In this document: in pieces, positions 33,170 through 41,458 of the stretch
How the letters are laid out: each line of letters begins with the position of its first letter
Position numbering within the stretch: the first letter of the stretch is position 1
NCBI RefSeq assembly: GCF_001399755.1
Contig: NZ_LJCP01000006.1
Span: forward strand, 280,155 to 344,154
Reading direction: 5' to 3'
Origin: Thiohalorhabdus denitrificans
Lineage (GTDB): Bacteria; Pseudomonadota; Gammaproteobacteria; Thiohalorhabdales; Thiohalorhabdaceae
Length of the DNA: 64,000 nt
The notes under the pieces: generated by a model
What the model was told of the DNA's origin: nothing
Seen by the model: only the letters and a program-made list of their open reading frames with translations
Database searches by the model: none
Translations under genes and position numbers: made by a program

Positions 33170-34095
33170 TGGCTGTGGGAGCTCGTAAGGAGTTCTTGGA
33201 AGCAGTCCAAAAATTAAACGTAAACCGCGGTGGGGGCCGTCCCAGCCCGCACAAACCGGTTTTGCTGCTGGCGCTCCTGGACTTGCGGCTCGCTGGCAAG
33301 TTGTTTGAAAACCGTATCCAGCTTTTTCCCGCTCTGATGACCCGCTACAAGGAATTTTTCGATGTTGTCGCCCAGGGCCGGGACACCCCGAATATCCACC
33401 TTCCCTATTTCTACATGCGCTCCGAGCCTTTCTGGGAGCTGCATCCGGCCTCCGGCCATGGAGGGGGCTTTGGCCCGGTCGGGAGCCTGAACGATGCGCG
33501 GGAGAAGATCGCCTATGCTTCTCTGGACGAAGCCGTTTGGGAGGAACTGAAGGACCCGCAATTCGTCGAGGAAACGGCCCAGGTGATCATGGGCCACTGG
33601 TTTCCGGAGAAACTGGAAGCCATGCGGTCGGCCTGGGCCCGAAGCAAGGAGGTTTCCCGGTACGAGATCGCCCTGGAGGACGGGGCTGCGGAGGTGGCCG
33701 AAAGCACGGGTCTATATGTACCTGCCAGGGACGCTGCTTTCCGCCGACTGGTGGTGGAGGGATATGATTATCGCTGTGCGGCCTCCGGGTGGCGATTTAC
33801 CCTAGAAGGCTGGTCGCTGGTGGAGGCCGCCCATATCGTTCCGTTCAGCGAATCTCACGATGACAGGCCCGAAAACGGCATTGCCTTAACCCCGTCATTT
33901 CATCGCCTCATGGATAAAAGGGTGATCGCCCCGGGGCCGGATCTTAAGTGGCACGTTTCTTCGGTTGTGGACCGGCGAATTCCCGATAACCAACAGTTGG
34001 TTGAACTGGACGGTGCCAGCCTGATCCTTCCCCAGAACCCAAAATTCCATCCCGATCCGGCTTCCCTGGAGCGGCGGCAGAATCAGTTGTTGTAG
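33169..34095 (+). CDS. HNH endonuclease with an N-terminal SBD-like domain (modification-dependent restriction candidate)
   Basis: A 308-residue protein. Residues 1-150 resemble the sulfur/phosphorothioate-binding (SBD) type module of ScoMcrA-like enzymes: PSPHKPVLLLALLDL near 26-40 and LPYFYMRSEPFWELHP near 79-93. Residues 185-260 form an HNH nuclease: YDYRCAASGW, VEAAHIVPFSESHDDRPENGIALTPSFHRLMD, with H222, N236 and H245. Codon use is visibly richer in A/T than its neighbours, suggesting transfer. No methylase or dnd genes are beside it, so a stand-alone type IV system that cuts modified DNA is the best guess. The link to SBD is from motif likeness only. Confidence 0.85.
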   Translation: MAVGARKEFLEAVQKLNVNRGGGRPSPHKPVLLLALLDLRLAGKLFENRIQLFPALMTRYKEFFDVVAQGRDTPNIHLPYFYMRSEPFWELHPASGHGGGFGPVGSLNDAREKIAYASLDEAVWEELKDPQFVEETAQVIMGHWFPEKLEAMRSAWARSKEVSRYEIALEDGAAEVAESTGLYVPARDAAFRRLVVEGYDYRCAASGWRFTLEGWSLVEAAHIVPFSESHDDRPENGIALTPSFHRLMDKRVIAPGPDLKWHVSSVVDRRIPDNQQLVELDGASLILPQNPKFHPDPASLERRQNQLL

Positions 34096-34209
34096 AAAAT
34101 CTTTTGGGGATGGCCGTGCCCTTAGGCCCTGCGCTTTCCTACCAGAGAGGGTAACCGCTGCGGGCCGACGTTTCCGTCGAGTTCGGGGGCGTACCCGGTT
34201 ACACTTGCG

Positions 34210-34232
34210 GCCCCGGCCGTCAAGGCCGGGGC
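34210..34232 (+). terminator. GC-rich hairpin after the HNH gene
   Basis: GCCCCGGCC and GGCCGGGGC pair over 9 bases around GTCAA, followed by AAAACGTTTTAAAA. It lies 115 bases after the HNH stop and 44 bases before RNase II. It is a plausible Rho-independent terminator, although the T-run comes 6 bases late. Confidence 0.5.
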
Positions 34233-34275
34233 AAAACGTTTTAAAAAGCCAGAAGCAATCCGCCCAGGTAGCGCT

Positions 34276-36108
34276 ATGACTCCTTCCTCCCCCACCCCCG
34301 GAAACCTGGTTCTCTACAAGCAGCAGCCCGCCCGCGTCCAGGACGTGGACGGGGACAAGGTGGTTCTGCAGCTGGCGGAGGGCGGCACCAAGCGGGTGCG
34401 GCCCAAGGATGTTGCGGTGCTGCATCCCGGGCCGGTGGCCGATATCCGGGGCCTGGACGCCGGAGCCGGGGAGATCGAGGAGGCGTGGGAGGCCTTCGCC
34501 GGGGAGTCGCTGAACCTGGCGGATCTGGCGGAGCTGGCCTACGGGGAGTTCACGCCGGCCACGGCCTGGTCGAGCTGGCGGGCCGTGGCGGACGGCCTGC
34601 TGTTCGAGGGGGAGCCCGACGCCCTGGTGGCCCGCGATCCCGACACCGTGGCCGCCGAGCGGGAGCGCCGGGAGACCAAGGCCAAGGCGGCGGCGGAGCG
34701 CAAGGCGCTGCTGGAGCGCCTGGGCGCCGGGCGCATGGAGCCCGGGGACGAGGCCGAGCTCGCCGAGGTGGAGCGCCTCGCCCTGGGGACCTCGCGGACG
34801 AGCTTCATCCTGCGCGAGCTGGGGCGGGAGGAGACCGCCGAGGAGGCGCATCGCCTGCTGCTGGAGAACGGCTACTGGGACCACCTCGCCAACCCCCACC
34901 CGGCCCGCCAGGACGCCCCCGCGGCCGGCGCCGAAGGCGAAGTGCCGGACCTGGCCGGGGAGGAGCGCCAGGACCTCACCCATCTGGATGCCTGGGCCAT
35001 CGACGACGCCGGCAACACGGACCCGGACGACGCTGTCAGCCTGGACGGCGACCGGATCTGGGTGCACGTGGCCGACGTGGGCGCCGTGGCGCCGCCGGAA
35101 TCGCCCCTGGACGAGGAGGCCCGGGAGCGCGGGGCCACGCTCTACCTTCCCGACGGCATGCGCACCATGCTGCCCCCGGCGGCGGTGGAGCGCCTGGGCC
35201 TGGGCCTGACGGACCCCTCCCCGGCCCTGTCCGTGGGCTTCCGGGTGGAGGAAGACGGGGAGCTGGCCGACATCGAGGTGGTGCCGAGCTGGGTGCGGGT
35301 GACGCGCCTTTCCTACGAGGAGGCCGACGGGCGCATGGCGGAGGACCCCCTGGCCGCCCTGGCGCAGGCGGCGGACCGCTTTCGGGATCGGCGCCACGCC
35401 AACGGCGCGGTGGCCTTCCAGCTTCCGGAGGTGGTGGTGCGCCTGGTGGAGGGGGAGGTGGTCATCCGGTCCATCCAGGAGCTGGCCAGCCGCCGGCTGG
35501 TGACCGAGCTCATGGTCATGGCCGGCCACGCCGTGGCCCGGTTCGCCCAGGCGGAGGACCTGGCCATCCCCTTCGCCACCCAGGAGCCGCCGAAGGGGGA
35601 GGCGGAGGGCGAGGGGCTGCTGTGGGCCTACTCCCTGCGCCGGCTCATGCGTCCCTCCCGGGTGCAGCTCAGCCCGGAGCCCCATAGCGGCCTGGGCTTG
35701 CACGCCTACGCCCAGGCCACCAGCCCCCTGCGCCGCTACCACGACCTCGTGGCCCACCAGCAGCTGCGCGCCCACATCACCGGCGGTCGGCCCGCCGACC
35801 GGGAAACCCTGGATCAGCGGATCGCCGGGGTGGGCGAGCGGGTCCGCGCCCTCCGGCGCTCCGAGCGCCTGTCCAACCAGCACTACAAGCTGGTGTACCT
35901 GCTGCAGCGCGGGGAGTGGCAGGGAGAGGGCGTGGTGGTGGAGCGCCAGGGACCCAAGGGCCGGGTGCTGGTGCCCGAGTTGGCCCTGGAGACCAACGTT
36001 ACCCTGCCCAAGACCACCGAGCCCGGCGCGGTGGTGACCCTGCAGCTGCTGGGCGTGGACCTGCCGGCCCTGGAGCCCCGCTTCCGGGCCGAGGAGGCCG
36101 GCGGCTGA
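34276..36108 (+). CDS. rnb: Exoribonuclease II / RNB-domain ribonuclease
   Basis: A 610-residue 3'-5' exoribonuclease, acting processively on mRNA in the cytoplasm. N-terminal residues 1-60 form a small OB-like cap (NLVLYKQQPARVQDVDGDKVVLQL), not the usual two cold-shock domains. A helical insert follows (about 130-215). The RNB core has WAIDDAGNTDPDDAVSLDGDRIWVHVADVGA (catalytic aspartates, about 237-267) and HAYAQATSPLRRYHDLVAHQQL (about 476-497). A short S1-like end follows. The layout matches the RNase II subgroup lacking a full S1 pair. The exact homolog (Rnb versus Rnr-like) is not certain. Confidence 0.9.
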   Translation: MTPSSPTPGNLVLYKQQPARVQDVDGDKVVLQLAEGGTKRVRPKDVAVLHPGPVADIRGLDAGAGEIEEAWEAFAGESLNLADLAELAYGEFTPATAWSSWRAVADGLLFEGEPDALVARDPDTVAAERERRETKAKAAAERKALLERLGAGRMEPGDEAELAEVERLALGTSRTSFILRELGREETAEEAHRLLLENGYWDHLANPHPARQDAPAAGAEGEVPDLAGEERQDLTHLDAWAIDDAGNTDPDDAVSLDGDRIWVHVADVGAVAPPESPLDEEARERGATLYLPDGMRTMLPPAAVERLGLGLTDPSPALSVGFRVEEDGELADIEVVPSWVRVTRLSYEEADGRMAEDPLAALAQAADRFRDRRHANGAVAFQLPEVVVRLVEGEVVIRSIQELASRRLVTELMVMAGHAVARFAQAEDLAIPFATQEPPKGEAEGEGLLWAYSLRRLMRPSRVQLSPEPHSGLGLHAYAQATSPLRRYHDLVAHQQLRAHITGGRPADRETLDQRIAGVGERVRALRRSERLSNQHYKLVYLLQRGEWQGEGVVVERQGPKGRVLVPELALETNVTLPKTTEPGAVVTLQLLGVDLPALEPRFRAEEAGG

Positions 36109-36151
36109 GCCGGGCCTTACGGCCCCCTTCCTCCGGGCGAGGCGAGCGCCC

Positions 36152-36409
36152 TCAGGACTTCGGCGGCTCGCCCCCGGTCTCCTCCGCTACCAGGCCCTGA
36201 ATGAGGAAGCCGAGGTGGTCCAGGCTCTCCTGGAACTCCCAGAAGAAATTCCCCTGGGCCTCCTCCCCCTCGGGGACCTCGACTTCGTTCCATTGCTCCC
36301 GCAGGTCCTGGGCGTCCCCCTCGGGGGTGTCGGACTCCATGAGCAGGGTGGTGTAGAGCTGGGCGACGGCGTAGTTGAGGGCCTCGATCTGGCCGCGGTT
36401 GTCCGCCAT
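36152..36409 (-). CDS. Small hypothetical acidic protein
   Basis: An 85-residue cytoplasmic protein starting at 36409 with GGAGG 6 bases upstream. It has a helical N-terminus (QIEALNYAVAQLYTTLLMES), an acidic middle (DTPEGDAQDLREQWNEVEVPEGEE) and an aromatic C-terminal helix (FFWEFQESLDHLGFLIQGL). No family is recognised. It converges with the RNase II gene and diverges from the gene at 36592. Confidence 0.7.
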   Translation of the reverse strand: MADNRGQIEALNYAVAQLYTTLLMESDTPEGDAQDLREQWNEVEVPEGEEAQGNFFWEFQESLDHLGFLIQGLVAEETGGEPPKS

Positions 36410-36591
36410 GGCTGGCCTCCTGGATTGGGTTCGGGCGGAGGGCCTATTCCACCAGGAAGGGGGCCGGTGTGCCAGGCGGCCCGCCGACTGCCCGCGTTCC
36501 TTCCAGGCTCGAATGGGCCTCCCCGCATGCAACCTCCCCGCCCCGCCTATGGCCCAACCAGTAGGAAGGGATCGATCCGAAGGAGGCCGCC

Positions 36592-36843
36592 ATGGCCGAA
36601 GTCCGCAACCAAGCCGAGGCCGTGGACGAGCTGCGCCAGGAGCTGGCCGCCCACCGGGCGGTGCTGGCCAGTCTCGCCACCCAGCTGATCCTCAACGCCG
36701 ACAACAAGCATTCCATGCTGGAGCAGGTGTTCACCGAGGCCCTGGACAACGTGGAGCGCGCGGTGGAGCACGACGACCCGAACCGGGAGGCCATCATCGC
36801 CCGGGTGCACGATATGGCGGATCTGGTGCAGCACGGGGAATAG
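36592..36843 (+). CDS. Small coiled-coil protein, hypothetical
   Basis: An 83-residue, wholly helical product with a strong GAAGGAGG site. Heptad-like Leu/Val spacing (VDELRQELAAHRAVLASLATQLIL) suggests a coiled-coil dimer. No catalytic residue or family is recognised. It is followed by a REP pair and then, on the opposite strand, the end of putA. Confidence 0.7.
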   Translation: MAEVRNQAEAVDELRQELAAHRAVLASLATQLILNADNKHSMLEQVFTEALDNVERAVEHDDPNREAIIARVHDMADLVQHGE

Positions 36844-36859
36844 AAGGCGAATCGCGGGT

Positions 36860-36977
36860 GTAGGAGCGGCGTCCCCGCCGCGATCTCTCCAAGTCCTTAC
36901 GGAGTGGCGGTCTGGAGGCCGCCCTTACGGCTACGTTTGGCGCCAGAGCAGGTCGCGACGGGGGCCGTCGCTCCTAC
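36860..36977. repeat. REP pair (BIME) downstream of putA
   Basis: GTAGGAGCGGCGTCCCCGCC plus GCGAT at 36860-36884 and an inverted partner at 36952-36977, 67 bases apart. The second lies 25 bases after the putA stop and could act as its terminator. The consensus matches the pair at 22129-22273. Confidence 0.75.
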
Positions 36978-37001
36978 GGGGGAGGGAGCCGACGGAACGG
37001 C

Positions 37002-40000
37002 CTAGCCGTAGCGGCCGCCGAGCAGGGTGGCGTTGCCGCCCACGGCGGCGATGTTGTCGGTGACGGTCTTCTCGTGGAGGAAGGGGGTCAGGTAGTGGGG
37101 GCCGCCGGCCTTGGGGCCGGTGCCGGAGAGGCCCCGACCGCCGAAGGGCTGCACGCCCACCACCGAGCCGATGATGTCGCGGTTGATGTAGACGTTGCCG
37201 ACGTTGGCCCGCTCGGCGATGTGGCGGGCGGTCTCCTCCACCCGGGAGTGGACGCCCAGGGTGAGGCCGTAGCCGGTGCCGTTGACGGCGTCGAGGACGC
37301 GGTCCAGCTCCCCAGGGCGGTAGCGGATCACGTGCAGGATGGGGCCGAACACCTCGTCGGGCAGGTCCTCGGGGCCGGACAGCTCGTAGACCCGCGGCTC
37401 GAAGTAGCTCCCCGGCGGCGCCTCGCCGGTGGGCTCCGCCCAGCCCACCACCCGCGCGCCGCTGTTCACCCGCCGGGCGTGCTCCTCCAGGCCGGCGCGG
37501 GCGGCCTCGCTGATCACCGGCCCCACGTCCGTGTCCAGGCGGGCGGGGTCCCCCACCCGCAGCTCCCACACCGCCCCGGCGATGGCGTCCAGCATGACGG
37601 GGGCGACTTCCTCCTGGAGGAACAGCACCCGCAAGGCGGAGCAGCGCTGCCCGGCGCTGTTGAAGGCGGAGTGCACCACGTCCCGCGCCACCTGCTCCGG
37701 CAGCGCGGAGCTGTCCACGATCAGGGCGTTGACGCCTCCGGTCTCCGCGACGAGGGGCACCAGCGGGCCGTCGCGGGCGGCCAGGGCGCGCTGGATGCCC
37801 CGCGCGGTGTCGGTGCCGCCGGTGAGGGCCACCCCGGCCAGGCGCGGGTCGGACAGCAGGGCCGGTCCCAGCTCGCCGCTCGGGCCGGGCAGGAACTGCA
37901 CCGCCCCGTCGGGAACCCCCGCCTCCGCCAGCAGCTCCACGATGCGCATGGCGGTGAGGGGGGTGGCGCGGGCGGGCTTGGCCACCACGCTGTTGCCCGC
38001 CGCCAGGGCGGCGGCGATCTGGCCGGTGAAGATGGCGGCGGGGAAGTTCCAGGGGCTCACGCAGAGGAACACCCCCCGCCCCTCGCTGCGCAGGACGTTG
38101 CGCTCGCCGGTGGGGCCCGGCAGGGGGCGCTCGGCGAGCTGCTCCCGGGCAGTGGCGGCGTAGTAGCGGCAGAAGTCGGCGGCCTCGCGCACCTCGGCCA
38201 GGGCGTCGGGGATGCAGCGTCCGCCCTCCCAAACGATGCGGGCCACGAGCCCGGCGCGCTCGGTCTCGATGCGGTCGGCGGTTCGCTCCAGGATGGCCGC
38301 GCGCTCTTCCACGGGGGTGCGGCTCCAGGCGGGGAAGGCGGCCGCCGCCCCGGCCATGGCGGCCCGGGCTTGTTCCGGGTCCGCCTCGGCGACGGTGCCG
38401 GCGACCAGGCGATGGTCGCCGGGGGAGCGCAAGGTGCGGTCGGTGCCCGGCCGCCGACGGCCGTTGATGCGCGGGGCCGCCCGCCACGGGGCCCGCGCGA
38501 AGGCCGCCCGGAGGGCGCTGTCCAGCTGGGCCAGCACGTCCGGGTCGTCCAGGGGCAGGCCCGCGGAGTTGGCGCGCTCCGCGAACAGGTCCCGCGGCAG
38601 GGGCACCTCCGGGCCCTCCGCCCGGCCGCCGCGCCAGGTCTCCACCGGATCCGCCAGGAGCTCTTCGGCGGTGGCCTCCTGGTCGGCGATGCGGTTGATG
38701 AAGGAGGAGTTGGCGCCGTTCTCCAGGAGCCGCCGTACCAAGTAGGGCACCAGCTCGCGGTGGCCGCCCACCGGGGCGTAGACCCGGCAGGGCAGGCCCC
38801 AGCGGTCCACCACCTCGTCGTAGAGGCCTTGCCCCATGCCGTGCAGGCGCTGGAATTCGTAGTCGCCGCGCGCGCCCATGAGCTCGGCGACCGCGGCGAT
38901 GGTGTGGGCGTTGTGGGTGGCGAACTGGGGGAAGACCCGGTCGCCCAGCTCCGCCAGTCGGCGGGCGCAGGCCAGGTAGGAGATGTCGGTGTGGGTCTTG
39001 CGGGTGAACACCGGATACTCGGCCAGGCCTTCCTGCTGGGCCCGCTTGATCTCCGTGTCCCAGTAGGCCCCCTTCACCAGCCGCACCGGGATCCGCGCGC
39101 CGCGCCGCGCGGCCTGCTCCCCCACCCAGTCCAGCACCGGCAGGGCCCGCTTCTGGTAGGCCTGCACCGCCAGGCCCGCCCCCTCCCAGCCGGCCACGGC
39201 GGGGACGCGGAAGGCGGTCTCCAGCACGTCCAGGGTGGGTTCCAGGCGCTCCGCCTCCTCGGCGTCCACGGTCACGGGGATGCCGGCGGTGCGGGCGCGC
39301 TCCAGGAGGTCCACGAGACGGGGGGCCAGCTCCTCGCGCACCCGGCGGCGCTGGGTGAAGGCGAAGCGCGGATGGAGGGCGGACAGCTTCACCGAGATCC
39401 CCGGCCGGGCCAGCAGGGGCTGATCCCGCCCCGCCGCCACCCCGGCGGCGTAGATGGCCTGGCGGTAGGCGGTGATGTAGCTCTGGGCGTCGGGCTCGCT
39501 GACCGCCGCCTCGCCCAGCATGTCGAAGGAATAGCGAAAGCGCCGGTTGTCGCCGGTGCGGGCGCGCTGGAGCGCCTCGCCGATGTGCTCGCCCATGACG
39601 AACTGGCGGGCGAGGAGGTGCATGGCCCGCTTGAGGGCTTGGCGCACCACGGGCTCGCTGCTGCGGCTCAGCAGCGAGCTCAGCAGGCTGCTGGGGGCCT
39701 GGTCCACGCCGGGGCCCAGGCGCACCAGCCGGCCGGTGAGCATGAGCCCCCAGGTGGAGGCGTTCACCAGCAGCGAGCCGCTGTGGCCCAGGTGGCGGTC
39801 CCAGGCGGCGCTGCCCAGCTTGTCGTGGATGAGGCGGTCGGCGGTCTCGGGGTCGGGGATGCGCAGCAGCCCCTCCGCCAGGCACATGAGCAGCACGCCC
39901 TCGCGGTTGCTCAGGTCGTACTCGTGCAGGAAGCGGTCCAGGGGGTTGGGCTGGTCGCGGCCCCGCTCCACCAGGGCGCGGCCGCGCTCCAGGATGCGCT

Positions 40001-40136
40001 CCCGGTCCGCGCCGTCGAGGGCGGCCTGCTCGGCCAGCACGGCAACGGCGGGCCCCTCGGGGGCCAGGTGGGCGGCGGTGACGGCCCAGCGCGCGGCGTC
40101 GCGCTCGGGCAGATCCAGGCCGAGGATGGTGGGCAT
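37002..40136 (-). CDS. putA: Bifunctional proline dehydrogenase / L-glutamate-5-semialdehyde dehydrogenase PutA
   Basis: A 1044-residue enzyme that oxidises proline to glutamate in two steps, with channelling of the P5C intermediate. The start at 40136 has GGGAGGAG 7 bases before. The FAD-dependent PRODH barrel shows VKLSALHPRF, RLVKGAYWDTE and EFQRLHGMGQGLYDEV. The NAD-dependent aldehyde dehydrogenase half has PWNFPAAIFTGQIAAALAAGN, ETGGVNA (catalytic Glu) and SAFNSAGQRCSALR (catalytic Cys). There is no N-terminal ribbon-helix-helix domain, so it is the short type that does not regulate its own gene. Proline use fits osmolyte turnover in a halophile. Confidence 0.97.
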   Translation of the reverse strand: MPTILGLDLPERDAARWAVTAAHLAPEGPAVAVLAEQAALDGADRERILERGRALVERGRDQPNPLDRFLHEYDLSNREGVLLMCLAEGLLRIPDPETADRLIHDKLGSAAWDRHLGHSGSLLVNASTWGLMLTGRLVRLGPGVDQAPSSLLSSLLSRSSEPVVRQALKRAMHLLARQFVMGEHIGEALQRARTGDNRRFRYSFDMLGEAAVSEPDAQSYITAYRQAIYAAGVAAGRDQPLLARPGISVKLSALHPRFAFTQRRRVREELAPRLVDLLERARTAGIPVTVDAEEAERLEPTLDVLETAFRVPAVAGWEGAGLAVQAYQKRALPVLDWVGEQAARRGARIPVRLVKGAYWDTEIKRAQQEGLAEYPVFTRKTHTDISYLACARRLAELGDRVFPQFATHNAHTIAAVAELMGARGDYEFQRLHGMGQGLYDEVVDRWGLPCRVYAPVGGHRELVPYLVRRLLENGANSSFINRIADQEATAEELLADPVETWRGGRAEGPEVPLPRDLFAERANSAGLPLDDPDVLAQLDSALRAAFARAPWRAAPRINGRRRPGTDRTLRSPGDHRLVAGTVAEADPEQARAAMAGAAAAFPAWSRTPVEERAAILERTADRIETERAGLVARIVWEGGRCIPDALAEVREAADFCRYYAATAREQLAERPLPGPTGERNVLRSEGRGVFLCVSPWNFPAAIFTGQIAAALAAGNSVVAKPARATPLTAMRIVELLAEAGVPDGAVQFLPGPSGELGPALLSDPRLAGVALTGGTDTARGIQRALAARDGPLVPLVAETGGVNALIVDSSALPEQVARDVVHSAFNSAGQRCSALRVLFLQEEVAPVMLDAIAGAVWELRVGDPARLDTDVGPVISEAARAGLEEHARRVNSGARVVGWAEPTGEAPPGSYFEPRVYELSGPEDLPDEVFGPILHVIRYRPGELDRVLDAVNGTGYGLTLGVHSRVEETARHIAERANVGNVYINRDIIGSVVGVQPFGGRGLSGTGPKAGGPHYLTPFLHEKTVTDNIAAVGGNATLLGGRYG

Positions 40137-40238
40137 GGCCGCTCCTCCCTGCGGAGGCTCCACTCCTCCAGCGTGGGCCGGGCGCGCGGGGCTGGCAACT
40201 CGCGACGGTCCCGGTACGGCGGAGCGGCGAGGGTGCGG

Positions 40239-40619
40239 TCAGTGGCCCGGGAGCCGGGCCGGCCATTGGAAAGGGGCGTGGCCGGTGGCGCCAGCCGGCT
40301 CAATAAGGGCAACCGGCTCGTGGGCGTGGCCGCAGGTTTCGCAGTCCCTGGGCGCGGGCGGAAGCTGGTCGGACCAGAACTGCAACCGGGCCACCCGTTG
40401 CCGGGCGGCCTCGCGGTCGGGGGCCTGCTCGGCCTGGCGCCGGAGACGGGCCAAGTGGGCCCGGGCCTGGTCCGTCCAGTGGCGGCAGGCCTTCTGATCG
40501 GCGGGGTGGCCGCCGTGCCGGGGGCACGGGTGACCGCTGGAGGCGGCCAGGTCTCTCTGAACCAGGCTGCTGCGCACGGCCCGGAGGTCTTGGTTCCAGC
40601 GCTGCGGGCTCCAGGGCAT
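40239..40619 (-). CDS. Hypothetical Arg/Gln-rich protein
   Basis: A 126-residue protein with AGGAAG 8 bases before the ATG at 40619; longer versions read as Pro/Arg-rich non-coding. It has a basic helical middle (WTDQARAHLARLRRQAEQAPDREAARQRVARL), four cysteines including CETCGH and CPRHGGHP, and a Pro-rich tail. No family is recognised. It lies 100 bases upstream of putA on the same strand, so co-transcription is possible. Confidence 0.55.
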   Translation of the reverse strand: MPWSPQRWNQDLRAVRSSLVQRDLAASSGHPCPRHGGHPADQKACRHWTDQARAHLARLRRQAEQAPDREAARQRVARLQFWSDQLPPAPRDCETCGHAHEPVALIEPAGATGHAPFQWPARLPGH

Positions 40620-41028
40620 AAGGGACTTCCTCTTGGTGCTCCCGCCGCCCTCGGGAGGGGGGAGCGTGGGGGAGGCTGTTCCCGTTATTCTGCAGCTGGC
40701 CCTGGACCCCGCAATTGGGGTGATCCCGGGGCGTTTTCGGGAGCACCTAGTAAGGTCTTCGGGCCGGCCCGTAAGGACGAGGGGGCCACCCCGTATGCGG
40801 GGTGTTTGCCGCACTAAGGGGATGCCCTGAGGCAGGCCGTTTGCCTGTGGGTTGTTCCCGACCGGTCCGCCGCCCCGGAACGGCCCTTTTCGTCAACAAA
40901 CGGGAGAAAACACAGGATATTTAGGGGTTTCGCGGGGGTTGACCGCAACCGGGACAAGGAGGAAGGCTGAGGGAAGGCCGCGGGAAGCCGCGTGCCGAAG
41001 CCAGGCTTCGTCAACCCAGGAGGGAAAC
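40620..41028. other. 410-base non-coding gap upstream of the HiPIP gene
   Basis: Nothing coding is seen. It separates the leftward hypothetical gene from the rightward HiPIP gene. A GC-rich inverted stretch lies near 40640-40665. GAGAAAACACAGGATATTTAGG at about 40903-40924 is the only A/T-rich patch and may hold part of the HiPIP promoter; no clear -35/-10 pair is visible. Confidence 0.5.
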
Positions 41029-41352
41029 ATGTCGGACAGCAAGTTAAGCCGCAGGTCCTTTCTCCGCAACGCCGTGCTGACCGTGGCCGCCCTGCCCGCC
41101 ACGGCGGCGCTGGTCAACCGCCAGGCCTGGGCCCAGGAGAAGGTGGATCCCGAGGGCGCGCAGGCGCAGTCCCTGAATTACGTGCACGACGCATCGGAGG
41201 TGGACCACGAGAGCTACGAGGAAGGCCAGCTCTGCAAGAACTGCCAGTTCTACCAGGCCGGCGAGGACGAGGAGTGGGGGCCCTGCACCATCTTCGGCGG
41301 CGACCTGGTGAACGCCAACGGCTGGTGCACCTCCTACGCCCCCAAGGCCTGA
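41029..41352 (+). CDS. High-potential iron-sulfur protein (HiPIP), Tat-exported
   Basis: A 107-residue precursor of a periplasmic [4Fe-4S] electron carrier. A Tat signal (SRRSFLRNAVLTVAALPATAALV) ends near residue 30, and CAGGAGGGAAAC precedes the ATG. The four cluster ligands are in QLCKNCQFYQ, GPCTIF and GWCTSY, the HiPIP Cys-x2-Cys...Cys...Cys pattern. HiPIP shuttles electrons to photosynthetic reaction centres or, in chemolithotrophs, to terminal oxidases and other respiratory complexes; no photosynthesis or oxidase gene is in this window. It is monocistronic, with a hairpin 10 bases after the stop. Confidence 0.96.
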   Translation: MSDSKLSRRSFLRNAVLTVAALPATAALVNRQAWAQEKVDPEGAQAQSLNYVHDASEVDHESYEEGQLCKNCQFYQAGEDEEWGPCTIFGGDLVNANGWCTSYAPKA

Positions 41353-41361
41353 GGGCTAGTC

Positions 41362-41377
41362 CCCGGGCCTTCCCGGG
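41362..41377 (+). terminator. Hairpin after the HiPIP gene
   Basis: CCCGGG and CCCGGG (self-complementary) pair around CCTT starting 10 bases after the stop, followed by more GC-rich inverted sequence. There is no T-run, so it would be a weak terminator. Confidence 0.4.
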
Positions 41378-41458
41378 CGTGCCACGCGGGACCGGCCCGG
41401 TCCAGGGCCGGGGCCGCGGCCCCCACCGGTTTCCGGGGACGCCGGTTTCCCGCCCGCC

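Noticed and set aside
37074..40817. A 1247-residue open frame antisense to putA.
   Set aside because: It is the mirror of a GC-rich codon pattern, with Gly/Ala/His/Pro-rich sequence and no motif; putA on the other strand has complete catalytic motifs.
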